From Adineta vaga (taxonomy: Eukaryota; Rotifera), in the NCBI GenBank assembly GCA_021613535.1, contig CP075493.1, positions 17,608,001 through 17,672,000 on the forward strand: a stretch of 64,000 nt of DNA, written 5' to 3'. The translations under genes were made by a program, and so were the position numbers. Shown here in pieces: positions 22,953 to 33,634 of the stretch (its first letter is position 1; every line of letters begins with the position of its first letter). The notes under the pieces are model-generated. The model made no database searches. It was given only the letters and a program-made list of their open reading frames with translations, and was not told where the DNA came from.

Positions 22953-24086
22953 ATGACGTGCGAAATGGCTCCTGAGTTCTTTATATGTCCAATTACTTAT
23001 GAATTGTTTAATGATCCCTTCATAGCTGCTGATGGTCATACGTATGAACGAGCAGCTATCGTTCAATGGATAGAACAAAGTGCAGGTACAAGTCCATTAA
23101 CAAGAGAGCGTATCACAGTAGAAGATCTACGTCCAAATCATAATATCCGATCAGCAGTTGAAGAATTTAAGAAACGTTCACAACATAAACAATATAAATT
23201 TGAACTTAATGTTGACATTAAACGAAAAGCATTGATAATACAATCGTTTGGTAAAATGATATACAAAGCTGAATGGATACCTAGTACAAGGGGACCACCA
23301 ATTATTCTATTACAAATTGATGGTTTTAGAGCAATGAGAGAGGCACAATTTTATGCTAAACTTGTTCATCCACAAATTGTTAGAACTTACGGACATCTTG
23401 AAACTGTGCAACAATCTGTAACTCTTGTACAAGAACGTGCGCCTAATGATTTACGTCAACTTCTTTCTAAGTTAAATCACCAACCATCCGAAGCTATACT
23501 TTGTGAAATGTTTATTCAGATAGCCAATGGAATGTCTTATCTAGCACGCATGAATATTGTTCATGGAGACTTAGCGTGTCGAAATATTCTTGTTTTTAAC
23601 TATGATGAAACAAATGTACAAAAATCTGTTGTTAAAATAACTGATTTTGGACTTAGTCGTTTTAGTAATCTATACATGACGGTAGGCAATACTGTATCTA
23701 ATAATATTGTTCCTATTCGCTACGCCGCTCCTGAAGTTTTAAACTCTCAAAGACCAGATGAAAAATCAGATATTTTTTCCATGGGTGTATTAATGTGGGA
23801 AGCATTTGAAAAGGGACAAATACCGTGGGTAGAGATAAACAATGATGCTGAAGTTAGTTGGCGAGTGATGAATGGTCAGAGATTAGCAAGACCCGCAACA
23901 TGTTTGAACGATAATATGTGGCGTCTAATTCAACAATGCTGGATGTTAGAAAAAGAAAATCGTCCACATTTTACAGATTTACGGAGAAGATTAGAGGAAA
24001 TACTTTATCCCAGAAGACTATCAAATGGTACGTATATTATTTCAGGCAAAGAATGTTTTCGGTACCAGTTTTCATTTTTAAGTTAA
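22953..24086 (+). CDS. U-box / tyrosine-kinase-like fusion protein, copy 2 (open)
   Basis: The only uninterrupted copy, 377 residues. Residues ~6-75 form a U-box (ICPITYELFNDPFIAADGHT, then YERAAIVQWI and SPLTRE), the E2-binding fold of RING-like ubiquitin ligases without zinc. Residues ~84-345 form a protein-kinase fold with tyrosine-kinase-like features: HGDLACRN catalytic loop, DFGLSR, RYAAPEVL, SDIFSMGVLMWEAF and an RP near the end. The N-lobe is degenerate: the glycine loop reads IIQSFGKM and the VAIK-type lysine position reads IILLQ, with no lysine. Helix-C Glu may be the E of MREAQF. It may be a weak kinase or a pseudokinase that scaffolds substrates for the U-box. The last ~15 residues may be intron read-through, because AATG/GTACGT near the 3' end looks like a donor. 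Confidence 0.85.
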   Translation: MTCEMAPEFFICPITYELFNDPFIAADGHTYERAAIVQWIEQSAGTSPLTRERITVEDLRPNHNIRSAVEEFKKRSQHKQYKFELNVDIKRKALIIQSFGKMIYKAEWIPSTRGPPIILLQIDGFRAMREAQFYAKLVHPQIVRTYGHLETVQQSVTLVQERAPNDLRQLLSKLNHQPSEAILCEMFIQIANGMSYLARMNIVHGDLACRNILVFNYDETNVQKSVVKITDFGLSRFSNLYMTVGNTVSNNIVPIRYAAPEVLNSQRPDEKSDIFSMGVLMWEAFEKGQIPWVEINNDAEVSWRVMNGQRLARPATCLNDNMWRLIQQCWMLEKENRPHFTDLRRRLEEILYPRRLSNGTYIISGKECFRYQFSFLS

Positions 24087-24206
24087 CTCCATCACTCGTT
24101 GGTAATGTCCAGTTTTCAACGATCCACCAAATTCTAACGGGGCAAGTTTTTGAAATACGTATGCATAATTCTATAAGACATTTTAAACATCTTGTCAAAA
24201 TTGTAG

Positions 24207-25176
24207 ATGCCTTCTAATCCAATTGTTATTATACCTCGAGAACATCCTAATACATTACCTCGCGAGAGTCCAAATATAAATCCAACACCAATACCACATC
24301 CAGATTGACGTAAAAAATTCAAAAAAATTGTAGTAAAACATAAATGTGTACTAATAATTGTATTATTTCTTACACTTGGAGCAAGCATTACATTGGGTGT
24401 TATATTTGGACGAAAAGATTCAGGTAAATAAAATTAATTGTATAGATCTTATTCTTCTCTTCTGCATATTTTTTCGATCAACAGGAAAAGATAGACCCAT
24501 AATCCCATCTAATACTATTATGATTACTACTATCACAACAACTCCTATCCGTAAGTTATTCTGATAAAATCGAATATCATAGTATTATTGGTTCTTTTCT
24601 TACTTTAACTTAGCTGATGTTATGCTCACGAAAATAAGTGATCGGGTTTTTGGAATCTGGAATACAGCTGTCGGTGGTCATAGCACACCGGCTATTTCAT
24701 CTACTGCTGGAGCGTCTGGGAATTATGTACCCAGTGAACATCCTCAACTAATACTCGACAATGAAACATCGACAAAATATTTCAATCATGGCAATGGAAA
24801 CTTTAATGTTTACAGTATTACGAAAGGTGTTGGAACTGGCTTTTATATTACACCTTCAATGGGTCTATCAATCTTAAAAAGATTTCGAATTGCAACAGCT
24901 GACGATCGTCCACTTCGTGATTCATTGTCAATTACGATAGAGTGTAGTAATGCTACTGGCAATAGTCTAATAAATGGTTTCACCTGGCTTTTAATTCATA
25001 GTGGATCAACTGGATTACTGCTCGATCCAGATCGTCAAGAATTTGGTAACGATCAGTTTCTTAACAATAATAATATAGCATACAGAAGTTATCGTGTACT
25101 GATAGCTTCACAACGTGGATCAGATAATGCCGTACAATATAGCGAATTTCATCTTCTTGGTTGGATTTTTCATTAA
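24207..25176 (+). pseudogene. Single-pass membrane protein with galactose-binding-like ectodomain, copy 2 (in-frame TGA)
   Basis: Three exons (24207-24423, 24485-24550, 24614-25176) with 61- and 63-bp GT-AG introns join in one phase. The frame encodes a Pro-rich cytoplasmic start (MPSNPIVIIPREHP), a basic patch (RKKFKKIVVKHK), a transmembrane helix (VLIIVLFLTLGASITLGVIF), a Thr-rich stalk and a ~180-residue beta-sandwich ectodomain with LILDNETSTKYFNHG and NAVQYSEFHLLGW, similar in layout to discoidin/galactose-binding-like domains. Codon 34 (24306-24308) is TGA, directly before RKKF. CGA would be the simplest ancestor. There is no Met between the stop and the membrane helix, so the reading is broken in all three units unless the TGA is bypassed. 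The ectodomain family is inferred, not proven. Confidence 0.65.
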
Positions 25177-26003
25177 GCTAGTGATGTCTTGGTACAAAAT
25201 ACTAATTGAAATAAAATGAGGGTGAGAATGTGAGTTTTTTCAAGAATAAAGATATCCACCGAATTAGACGAATTTATATCGAAAGTATATGAGGTGTGGG
25301 TGGGTGTGGGTATATCTTTTTACTTCACAACCACACCCACCCACCCACCCACCCACACTCTCAATTGAGTCGTAATGACGAACGTTACTTGTTAAATATT
25401 CATCTTTAATCTGTATGAGACCATTCATTTCTTTTCTTATGTGTACATATTTGTTATTTTTCTGCCAAATATTTTTTTATCATTTACATCAAGATTATTA
25501 AAAATATGAATTTCTATCAAAATGAGTGAAATTTCATATGCATTCTATTGTCTAGTCAAAACATTACCTAAATTATTTCGATTAATATCGAATATATATG
25601 AACAGAGTGTAATTATGAAATAAGTTACATAAGAATCTGTAATTCGGTACATTGTGTGTCTAACATTTCTTTATTACTGTTTATCATGTTGTCATATTTC
25701 CAAAACTTACCTACTGAAATGTATATATATATATATATTAATGATAATTTATTTGTATTCATCCTAGTCTAGAGAGTGAGTAATTGTAGTATATTGACAC
25801 ACCAATCTCACCTTTACTCACCCTGTAAGAGAAATTTTGTCTATGTATTCAATACTATTAGGACTACAATAAGAAAAAGAAAATGGAACTGGCAAATATC
25901 TAATAAAGATAAAGCCTAACTTTATTTCTTTGAAATGTGTTTCATTAAATGGATAAAAATTAAAAGTTAGATTCGACGTATATTGAATGAATAAGTGATA
26001 TTT
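25177..26003. other. Intergenic stretch, copy 2
   Basis: Same as 10249-11074, with the telomere-like hairpin at 25290-25363 and small indels in T-runs. No gene. Confidence 0.7.
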
Positions 26004-27863
26004 TCAATTGTATTTTGAAAATAAAAGATATTTTTGAAATATTTTCATACGATAAGTATTTTTAATTTCATCAATGTTAAAATATTCAATTAGTTTATTT
26101 AAATGTTCATGATTATATTTCGTTTCTTCCAAATGATATATAAGTAAGAATTTTAAATTTTGAAAATTATTCAATATTTCTTTGATAATATTTATACTTT
26201 CATTTGATATATTGAAAAATTCCATTGAATAAAAATGTATATATTGAACATTTGAAAAATAAATCGAAATATCTTTTAAAATTTGTTCAAATTTAATATT
26301 TTTTGGAGGATTAATCTTCAGATCTAATTGTTGAATTTTATTATTTAATATTGAAATTAATTCTGTTTCTATTGAAGAAATTTTTTCATCAATATCTAAA
26401 ATTAAATGATTTACATTTGGTAATATAAATATTAACCAATCTTTAATCATTGTAAGAGTTTGCCAATCCAAATGAATAGTTGTAACAGTATTTAAACAAA
26501 TATGATGTTTTTCACAATAAGAATAATTTTTATTATCAAGAGATTTGTAAGTATGATAAAAAGAAATTTGATGTAATTTCGGTAATTTTAATTGAAGTTC
26601 TTTTAAAAACTTCAAATCATATTTTGATTGTAATGGTAGAGAAATGAATTTAATAGAATTGGATAAGCAATGTATTTCAAGATTCTTTAATTTCATATCG
26701 TTATAAACATCATATATTTCTTCGAAATTCTCAAATTGATATGGTAATGTAAAGAAAATATGTCCACTTATTCCAAATGACCAGTTATGATTTGACCAAA
26801 ATGAATCATTAAAATTCGATAGAAAAACATTTTGATCAATTTCACAATCAGAAATATAACTAACAAGATGAAATTGTCGAAGATTTCTCATTTGTTCTAA
26901 TAAATCTTTAAGTTTTATATAATTGAATGGAAAATAATCGATTTTTTGTTTTCGTATTTTTCTTAAATCAATTGATAAACATATTAATGAAGATGAAAAT
27001 TGTTTTATAAAATATATTAATTGATCATAATCAATATCATAGTCCCAAAAATCAAATCTTAACGGATCTGATTTTTCTTTATGATATAAATTTAAAAATA
27101 ATTTTTTTAATTTAATATCAATCATTTTAGATTTAGTTTTGATATGATAAGGTGGATCAGATAAAAGATATAAATATTCTAAATTTGGTGTTTGTAATAA
27201 TATCGAATAAATATCTTCAAAATCATTTAATAATAATGTTAATGAATGTAAATTGAAATTGATTTCGAATAAATTTCTTTTATATATTGATAATGGTGAT
27301 GTGACAAATAAATATTGAAATGTTTCTAAAGAATTTTTCTTATTTAAAATTTTATTTAATAAATAATATTGTTTGGAATAATAATTATATAAACAACATT
27401 CCCAATTAGAACCAAGTTTTGTTTTTTCTATACGAAATGATTGTAAATAATCAAATTGTTCATTTGTAAAGATTAGGTCGAATTCTTCTTTAGGTAAACC
27501 ATATGGACAAGAAATAATTAAAGATTTTAAATTTGGAAAATGTGTCAATGGAAATGTTATATCGATAGAATTGATATTTAAATATTCAATTTGTGAATTA
27601 ATTACCGATAAAATATTTTCCCATATTTTCAGATTTGTTGTTGGTAATTTGAAATCAGTTAAATAATATTTATTTTTTAATATTAAATTATTAAATCGTT
27701 CATTAAAAAAGAAAAATGTATAAAGAATATCATTTGAAGATAAATAATTAAATATAAGAAAAAGAATTTCAGTTGGTAAAAGATTAAACCATGTTGTAGA
27801 TTTCATATTTATTGTATCCATCTTCAAGAATAACAATCGATATAGTGAATATTTTCCATTCAT
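26004..27863 (-). CDS. F-box protein with LRR-like C-terminus, copy 2
   Basis: 619 residues, identical as translated to copy one (11075-12934) and fully open. F-box near the N-terminus, LRR-like strands in the rest. Its intact state in two units, despite 1.86 kb of very AT-rich sequence, argues that the frame is real. Confidence 0.85.
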   Translation of the reverse strand: MNGKYSLYRLLFLKMDTINMKSTTWFNLLPTEILFLIFNYLSSNDILYTFFFFNERFNNLILKNKYYLTDFKLPTTNLKIWENILSVINSQIEYLNINSIDITFPLTHFPNLKSLIISCPYGLPKEEFDLIFTNEQFDYLQSFRIEKTKLGSNWECCLYNYYSKQYYLLNKILNKKNSLETFQYLFVTSPLSIYKRNLFEINFNLHSLTLLLNDFEDIYSILLQTPNLEYLYLLSDPPYHIKTKSKMIDIKLKKLFLNLYHKEKSDPLRFDFWDYDIDYDQLIYFIKQFSSSLICLSIDLRKIRKQKIDYFPFNYIKLKDLLEQMRNLRQFHLVSYISDCEIDQNVFLSNFNDSFWSNHNWSFGISGHIFFTLPYQFENFEEIYDVYNDMKLKNLEIHCLSNSIKFISLPLQSKYDLKFLKELQLKLPKLHQISFYHTYKSLDNKNYSYCEKHHICLNTVTTIHLDWQTLTMIKDWLIFILPNVNHLILDIDEKISSIETELISILNNKIQQLDLKINPPKNIKFEQILKDISIYFSNVQYIHFYSMEFFNISNESINIIKEILNNFQNLKFLLIYHLEETKYNHEHLNKLIEYFNIDEIKNTYRMKIFQKYLLFSKYN

Positions 27864-28694
27864 ATATCATTTATATTGAGTACAGAACGGAAAAGAAAAA
27901 AAGAAAACTTTTTCTATGTCTCGAATGTCAATAAAATAAATTCGTTAACTTAAATTATTTCTTTTATTTCTCTCAGTTTTATATAACTTACTTACTATTT
28001 GAACAAAAACATAAAAGACTGAATTTTAAGAGTATAGATAAATATCAAACATTTTACGACAATACTTCAGTAATTTTGTTAAAGATTTATTCGAAAACCT
28101 TTCTCTTTGTTTGACATAATAAAACTATTTCTATGATTTATACAGCTTCTCTTATCTCTTTAGAACAAACACAATTGGGTGTGGGTGTGGGTATATCGGT
28201 TTCACTCACATCTACACCTACACCCCTCACCCACCCACCCACACCCTCAATAGAATCAAAATCTGATGGTGAATTTCTGGAAGATCATGGAATTCTGGAA
28301 CAAAGAGCGCCAGTTTGTGAAGATGGTGCAATCAATCCTATCGATTGCTATCAACATCTTGAGGGTGTGGTTGTGAGTATGAGTATGAGTATGAGTGTGG
28401 ACTAGACAACAGAACCACTCCCACACCCTCAATTCTGAATTTAAAAGATTCTTTTTCTAAATATAATGATTTATTGAAATAATTAAGAATAAAAATAAAT
28501 AAGTTATAAATAAATTCGTTGGTAAATAAGTATACAAAAGAAAAGAACTACTATGACGCATTTGGATCTGGTTAAAGTTTTTGTCAGATAGATAATTAAT
28601 CATGCATTATAAATTTGTTTTGAAAGCAAAACTCTATTGAAGTAATATAAAATGAAAGAAATGTTTATGTAATTTTGAAAATGAGCATCAATCT
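27864..28694. other. Intergenic stretch and inferred unit junction, copy 2/3
   Basis: Equivalent of 12935-13765. Telomere-like hairpins lie at 28177-28250 and 28360-28431; the inferred junction is 28176/28177. No gene. Confidence 0.65.
28177..28250. repeat. Telomere-like hairpin at inferred unit junction
   Basis: Identical to 13249-13322. The third unit lacks this hairpin at its right end, which is the basis for placing the junction here. Confidence 0.8.
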
Positions 28695-30401
28695 CTAATC
28701 TTCAAAATCCGACTTATGTTCGAGTTCAGCCATGAATTTCTCCTTTGATACAGATGGTTTCGTCTCTTGAATGACTGATAAACTCATGACAGGCTTGTGT
28801 CGATTCTCTACCGAGTAAATACCATGAAAGCCACCGACGATATAACACTGCGTTACTTTGCCGCTTTCCCCGTTTTTAAGCTTAACTGGAACACGAATAT
28901 TGGGTAGCTTTATATAAGTCGGATCGATCGTACGATCAGCCTCCAAACCAAACAGCTGCAGAACCCACCCAGTGATTAATTTTCCCGAGCCTCCATCGCC
29001 ATATCTAAGGCCCATATCTCGTGTGATATCACATACTTTAATCCAGAACTGTTTATTCACATTGCCTTGATAGGTTTTTATGAATTCATCGAAGATCGGC
29101 AAAATACCGTCGATATAGAGACGAAATTTGTCGTTGCTGAATGATCGTAATTGTTGCGCTTTCGTATAAAGTAATTGCCAGTCATTGAGAGTGCCTAAAA
29201 AGAGAAGCAGTATTCATTTAGCATTGCTCTGCAACACTATTTTCTTCAATAATATATTCTTCACTTCATTAAAAATTTTCTAGGATGCATCACACTATAT
29301 TTCATCAGATCGATCCGTATGATGCGTTATAGCGTTTTTCCGGAAATTACATGTATTCAGATATGAGACGAATTTCCCGGAAATCGAAAATAGCATTTTC
29401 CAAAAACTCTTCACAATCCAAGCGGTTATTCTAAACTCAATAACCAAAACTTTCATAGAGGGTGCCGCGAAGGGTGATGAGGGTTATATCTCGGTTTTAG
29501 GAAGGCTGCAACAACCGGTACAATGGATATATACTGCCTTATACTTCATCAATATAATGATTATGTCCACTATGAACATTGTTTTTAGTTTCCGTAATGG
29601 CCGTAATGGAGAATTTCCCGGAAAACGCTATAACGCATCAAATCGATTGATCTCAAAAGTTTCGAATATAGCTAGAACAATTAGTCGAAAAAAGACGTTC
29701 AGAAGGAACCACACGAGTAAGGTGTTCTTTATCAGAATGATTGAGATTATATATGTGGATATGACAAAGGTGTCTTTCACCCTCATATAGCTACCCATGA
29801 AATGCACTTGTCGGATGCCACAGATGCACATCATTCGGCGGTAGTCGAAGTAAGGTTTGAACGCATGCATAATACATGCCGTTGAAAGAATCGATTCGAC
29901 TTTGCCGGTGGTTGTAAAATCTGCCGCTAGCACATTACAAACATCACCTTTGACATTGTTCATTATTTTCACTTTCATTCCGTTGAAGAATTGATCCCAT
30001 TCCCTTTCTCCAAGAAGATCTGCAACAGTTAACTCTATTTTCCCTTCCTGATGCTCGACAAAGAGAGAGCGTAGTTGTTCAGCATTGTCATTGACATAAT
30101 CGGCAAACTTCATACACACTACCATCCACATATCATCTGGAGACAACACTAAATCATGGTGTTGATTGTAAGCCGAAATAAAAGCTTGTAACACAGCATT
30201 TGTCGATGTTTCTGTATGCGGTCCATTAGAAACTGTATATAAGGACGAATAATTTTGAAATGCTTTATGTGGACTTAAATCTTGATTTTCCTCGATTTTA
30301 GAAAGCCAGTGGTTTGTTACAGAAGATGATGATTGCTCGGATGGAAATCGAACTTTAGCAGGTTCAAGTTCATCATCGATAATAACAGTATGAAAAGACA
30401 T
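28695..30401 (-). CDS. DUF4419 domain protein, copy 3
   Basis: Exons 30401-29795 and 29194-28695 with the same 600-bp intron and phase-1 junction as copy two, giving 368 residues with no frame damage. Same landmarks (LVLSPDDMW, GDGGSGKLITGW). The 3' end lies about 0.5 kb from the inferred unit junction. Confidence 0.85.
29320..29640. mobile_element. MITE inside the DUF4419 intron, copy 3
   Basis: Same inverted-repeat element as 14391-14711, same position in the intron. Confidence 0.65.
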
Positions 30402-33400
30402 CTTATTTTCTCGTATTAGTCAACCAGACGCTTCTTACCTTTTTATATGCGTCAGAATAATGCAGACCGTATTATATGCCACGTCATGTAATAACACGTA
30501 AGTGTGTCGGATGATAAATATTTACTTCCTCTTTATTGTTTTTGTTACGTGGTGTAGATATTTTTCTGTGAGCCTATAGAATTCTTTGTTCTGTTCTTAT
30601 CGCCACATTACTCTATCGTTTCTTTCCAACAAACAGTAAGGCTTGAGAGAAAACAAGTTACATGACTTTTCTCTTGCACTGGATGCCGAACATGAATTAC
30701 ACAATAATTCACAAAACTGAATTTCAATATAATTACAAACTCTTATGAATTATATGGATATGTAACTATATACATATTTATATATATATATAATATATCC
30801 TATTTATATTGGCTAGGGTCTATAAGATTCTACCAGGGTCTGAGGGTGAGGGTGATGGTGGATGGGTAGGTGACGGTGTACCCACGGAAAAATAAACTAA
30901 GTGATACCGCAGTTTTTGACGGTTTGTAAATTGAAGGTTTGAAATAGTTATTATGAATCGCAAAAGTCAGACCTTTTATTAGGTTTTTTAAAAACCGCCA
31001 CAAATCGCGGTTCTTAACGGTTTTCGAGAAAATTCTAATTCATCGTAGTGGTATTTTATTTCTGCCATCTGTCCGATAATCCTTGATTTTCCATGTTCGC
31101 CACTAGTCTACGATCTCGACACGTTGATCTCATACCGCGGTCAACTCTTATAGTAGTATTATCTATTTTATATTTATCTACTTCTTGTTAGATTCGAACT
31201 TATTACCATATGGTGATGTTTATATTAAGATCAGATATAGTCTACCCAGGTCGACAAATCCGATATTCGATCCGATAGGACCCTATGGGATCCAACGTTC
31301 CTACAAAATCCTATCGGATTCCGATAGAATCCGGCATGGGATCCGATCGGATTGCTCGACCTGGGCACATCTAAGTTATTAACAAAATGATCACATCTCG
31401 ATTTTATTGACTAACAAAACAAGTTTATGTATTTTTCTGTATCTGAATAATCTACAAGCTTATTAATACTATCAGAAGTAGTCATCTGAATTAACTGTGG
31501 CTATAACGTATTCTATATACCCATATTTTCCAAAAAATCTGCTAAATCCTTAAGTATAATGTCTATTTACATTTCCTATTGATCTGGTTTATTTTCTGTG
31601 TAGCTTCACCTTTTTAAATTCTAACTGTTCTAATTTTAGTTGCACTATATTATCATTTGTTGCCATTTAATAAAAATACTCATTTTTGATTTAAAAATCA
31701 CATATATCTATACTGTAAAAAAGTGGGGAATGGACAACAATAAAAGCGTTTATGATGGTCTCGTAAACGTAAAAAAAGATTGATGAATTTTCATCGTATA
31801 AGGAACTCCGTTTTTATTGTATTTGACGAAGATATAAATCCCTTATGGATTTATGAATCACTTCAAAAAACAGAAAAAAAGGTTTATTATACGTTGTGAA
31901 TCGTCAAATCGTTATTTTTTATAACGTAGTTTTTTCCAACTTTCTATGTTGTAGGATGATGATAAATTTAGTTTTAATCGATGAGAAAATGTTTTTATAT
32001 CATACTGTGACTTTTAAGTGATAAGTTTTATTGATATAATCTTATTAGAAAAATAACGTTAGAAAATCCAGTCATGTTTCGAAAATAAACTGATTCAAAT
32101 AATGGTACTATTCGACATAATATACAGACCGCGGTTTCTAATAGAGATTTCGCGAATAAAAATACCGTAAAAGATGGAGGTTCTCTGATACCGCAAATAG
32201 TTGCCAGCATACCGTGTTTTTTCAAAATCTCGGTTTTCAATGGTGCATACACTGCGGTTTCATTCAAGTATATCGCGGTGCGTCTTCATGTCGGTGTAAC
32301 TTACCGCAGTTAATTGCGTTGGGTGTGGGTGGGTAGGTGATGACCTTCTAAGCTAACAAGTGGCTCTTTGGGGCATGGGTTCGCGGCAGACCCTAGTAGA
32401 AATAATGACACATATTATATAGATATCATTATATAGAAATATGAATTATTTTGTAATTCATTTCCGGCATGGACTCTTCTCTTGAGGGTGGGTGTGGGAA
32501 TATCTGTTTCACTCATATCTACACCCACACCTACCCACATCTTCAACGCCTTTTGGTGTAATGTTATATGGAGAGAATTGAAGATTAATCTTAAAGATGA
32601 TCTTTTTTCTTTGTTTTTATCAATATTAAATATACAATCGATATATAACTTAATTACATGATCTTAAATATAGAAATCAGTTTTCGATTTTATTAGATGA
32701 AGATATAACAGAATATAGTTTTTCTTTAAAAAATACATATACAACAGAAAAAACGATGCTTATGAAGATGAATTAATACACATTTTGATTTTTTTTTTCG
32801 TTTAAAATTTCAAATATAACTACTTTATGTTAGCTTATTTCTCCTTCAAAAGACTCCTGCACACTAGACACTAGTAAGCCGGACGAATTCGATAATAAGC
32901 TTGAGATCTATAATAGCTTGGTTAGTCATGTTTGATCCTACTTTAGTAATGGCGTTGTAGATTATTTGAATAAAGTCTTTAAAAAAGACTAACTTTTATT
33001 TCAAAAAAAAAATATACACGACTGATGTCGATCTAAGTTCAAAGACAACCGATCATCGGGGGATAGACTAGTTCAAAGATCAAACGGCCGACAAAATCAT
33101 TGAAAATAGAGAAGAAAGAGAAAGCAAAAAGAATATGTTGCTTGTGTGTGGATGAACCTCACATAAGACAACAGAACACGAAAAGAGAAAGTTAGCGATA
33201 ACGATATACTAACTGTTATCGCTAACACTTTGTATAATCGAAAAATATACGTTTTTAATTCAATCTTGACATTTATATGACATTCTATTCAATGATAGAT
33301 ATATAGTCAGTAATTTGTTTCTACTAACAACTGATTATATCTTGATTATTATGACTGTTGAAACAAAAAAGTGATCATTACGCAAATCTTTCCAAAATTA

Positions 33401-33634
33401 TTTATTAGAAAAAAAGCAAGAATATTGTTTTTAATGCGATGTACTGAAACGTTTGTCTCTGTGCCCAATTTTACTTGACAGATTTTTCATCAATTGACAA
33501 AGATTAGATAGTATCAGAAATTAATGATTATGTTCGCTTTTGGATACTTTATTTATGTTTCATGAGTAGAAGGATCAATACAAGAGAGAAATCAATCTGT
33601 CGATTCGAATTATAATTTAAAAAATGATTTTTGT
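30402..33634. other. Non-coding stretch, copy 3
   Basis: Repeat of 541-3771: ACCGC clusters at 30904-31023 and 32128-32320, MITE at 31245-31365, telomere-like hairpin at 32484-32541, stem-loop at 33191-33226. No gene. Confidence 0.7.
31245..31365. mobile_element. 121-bp hairpin MITE, copy 3
   Basis: Same as 1382-1502. Confidence 0.7.

Noticed and set aside
24037-24054. GTACGT...TTTCAG as an 18-bp intron near the end of the U-box/kinase gene
   Set aside because: Far shorter than the 54-70 bp introns seen elsewhere. The GTACGT may still be a real donor with a more distant acceptor (TTGTAG at 24206), but this would end the protein three codons later and cannot be decided here.
24134-24388. Minus-strand 84-residue frame opposite the membrane-protein gene
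   Set aside because: Antisense shadow of the first exon, which encodes a membrane helix and joins in phase with the next two exons.
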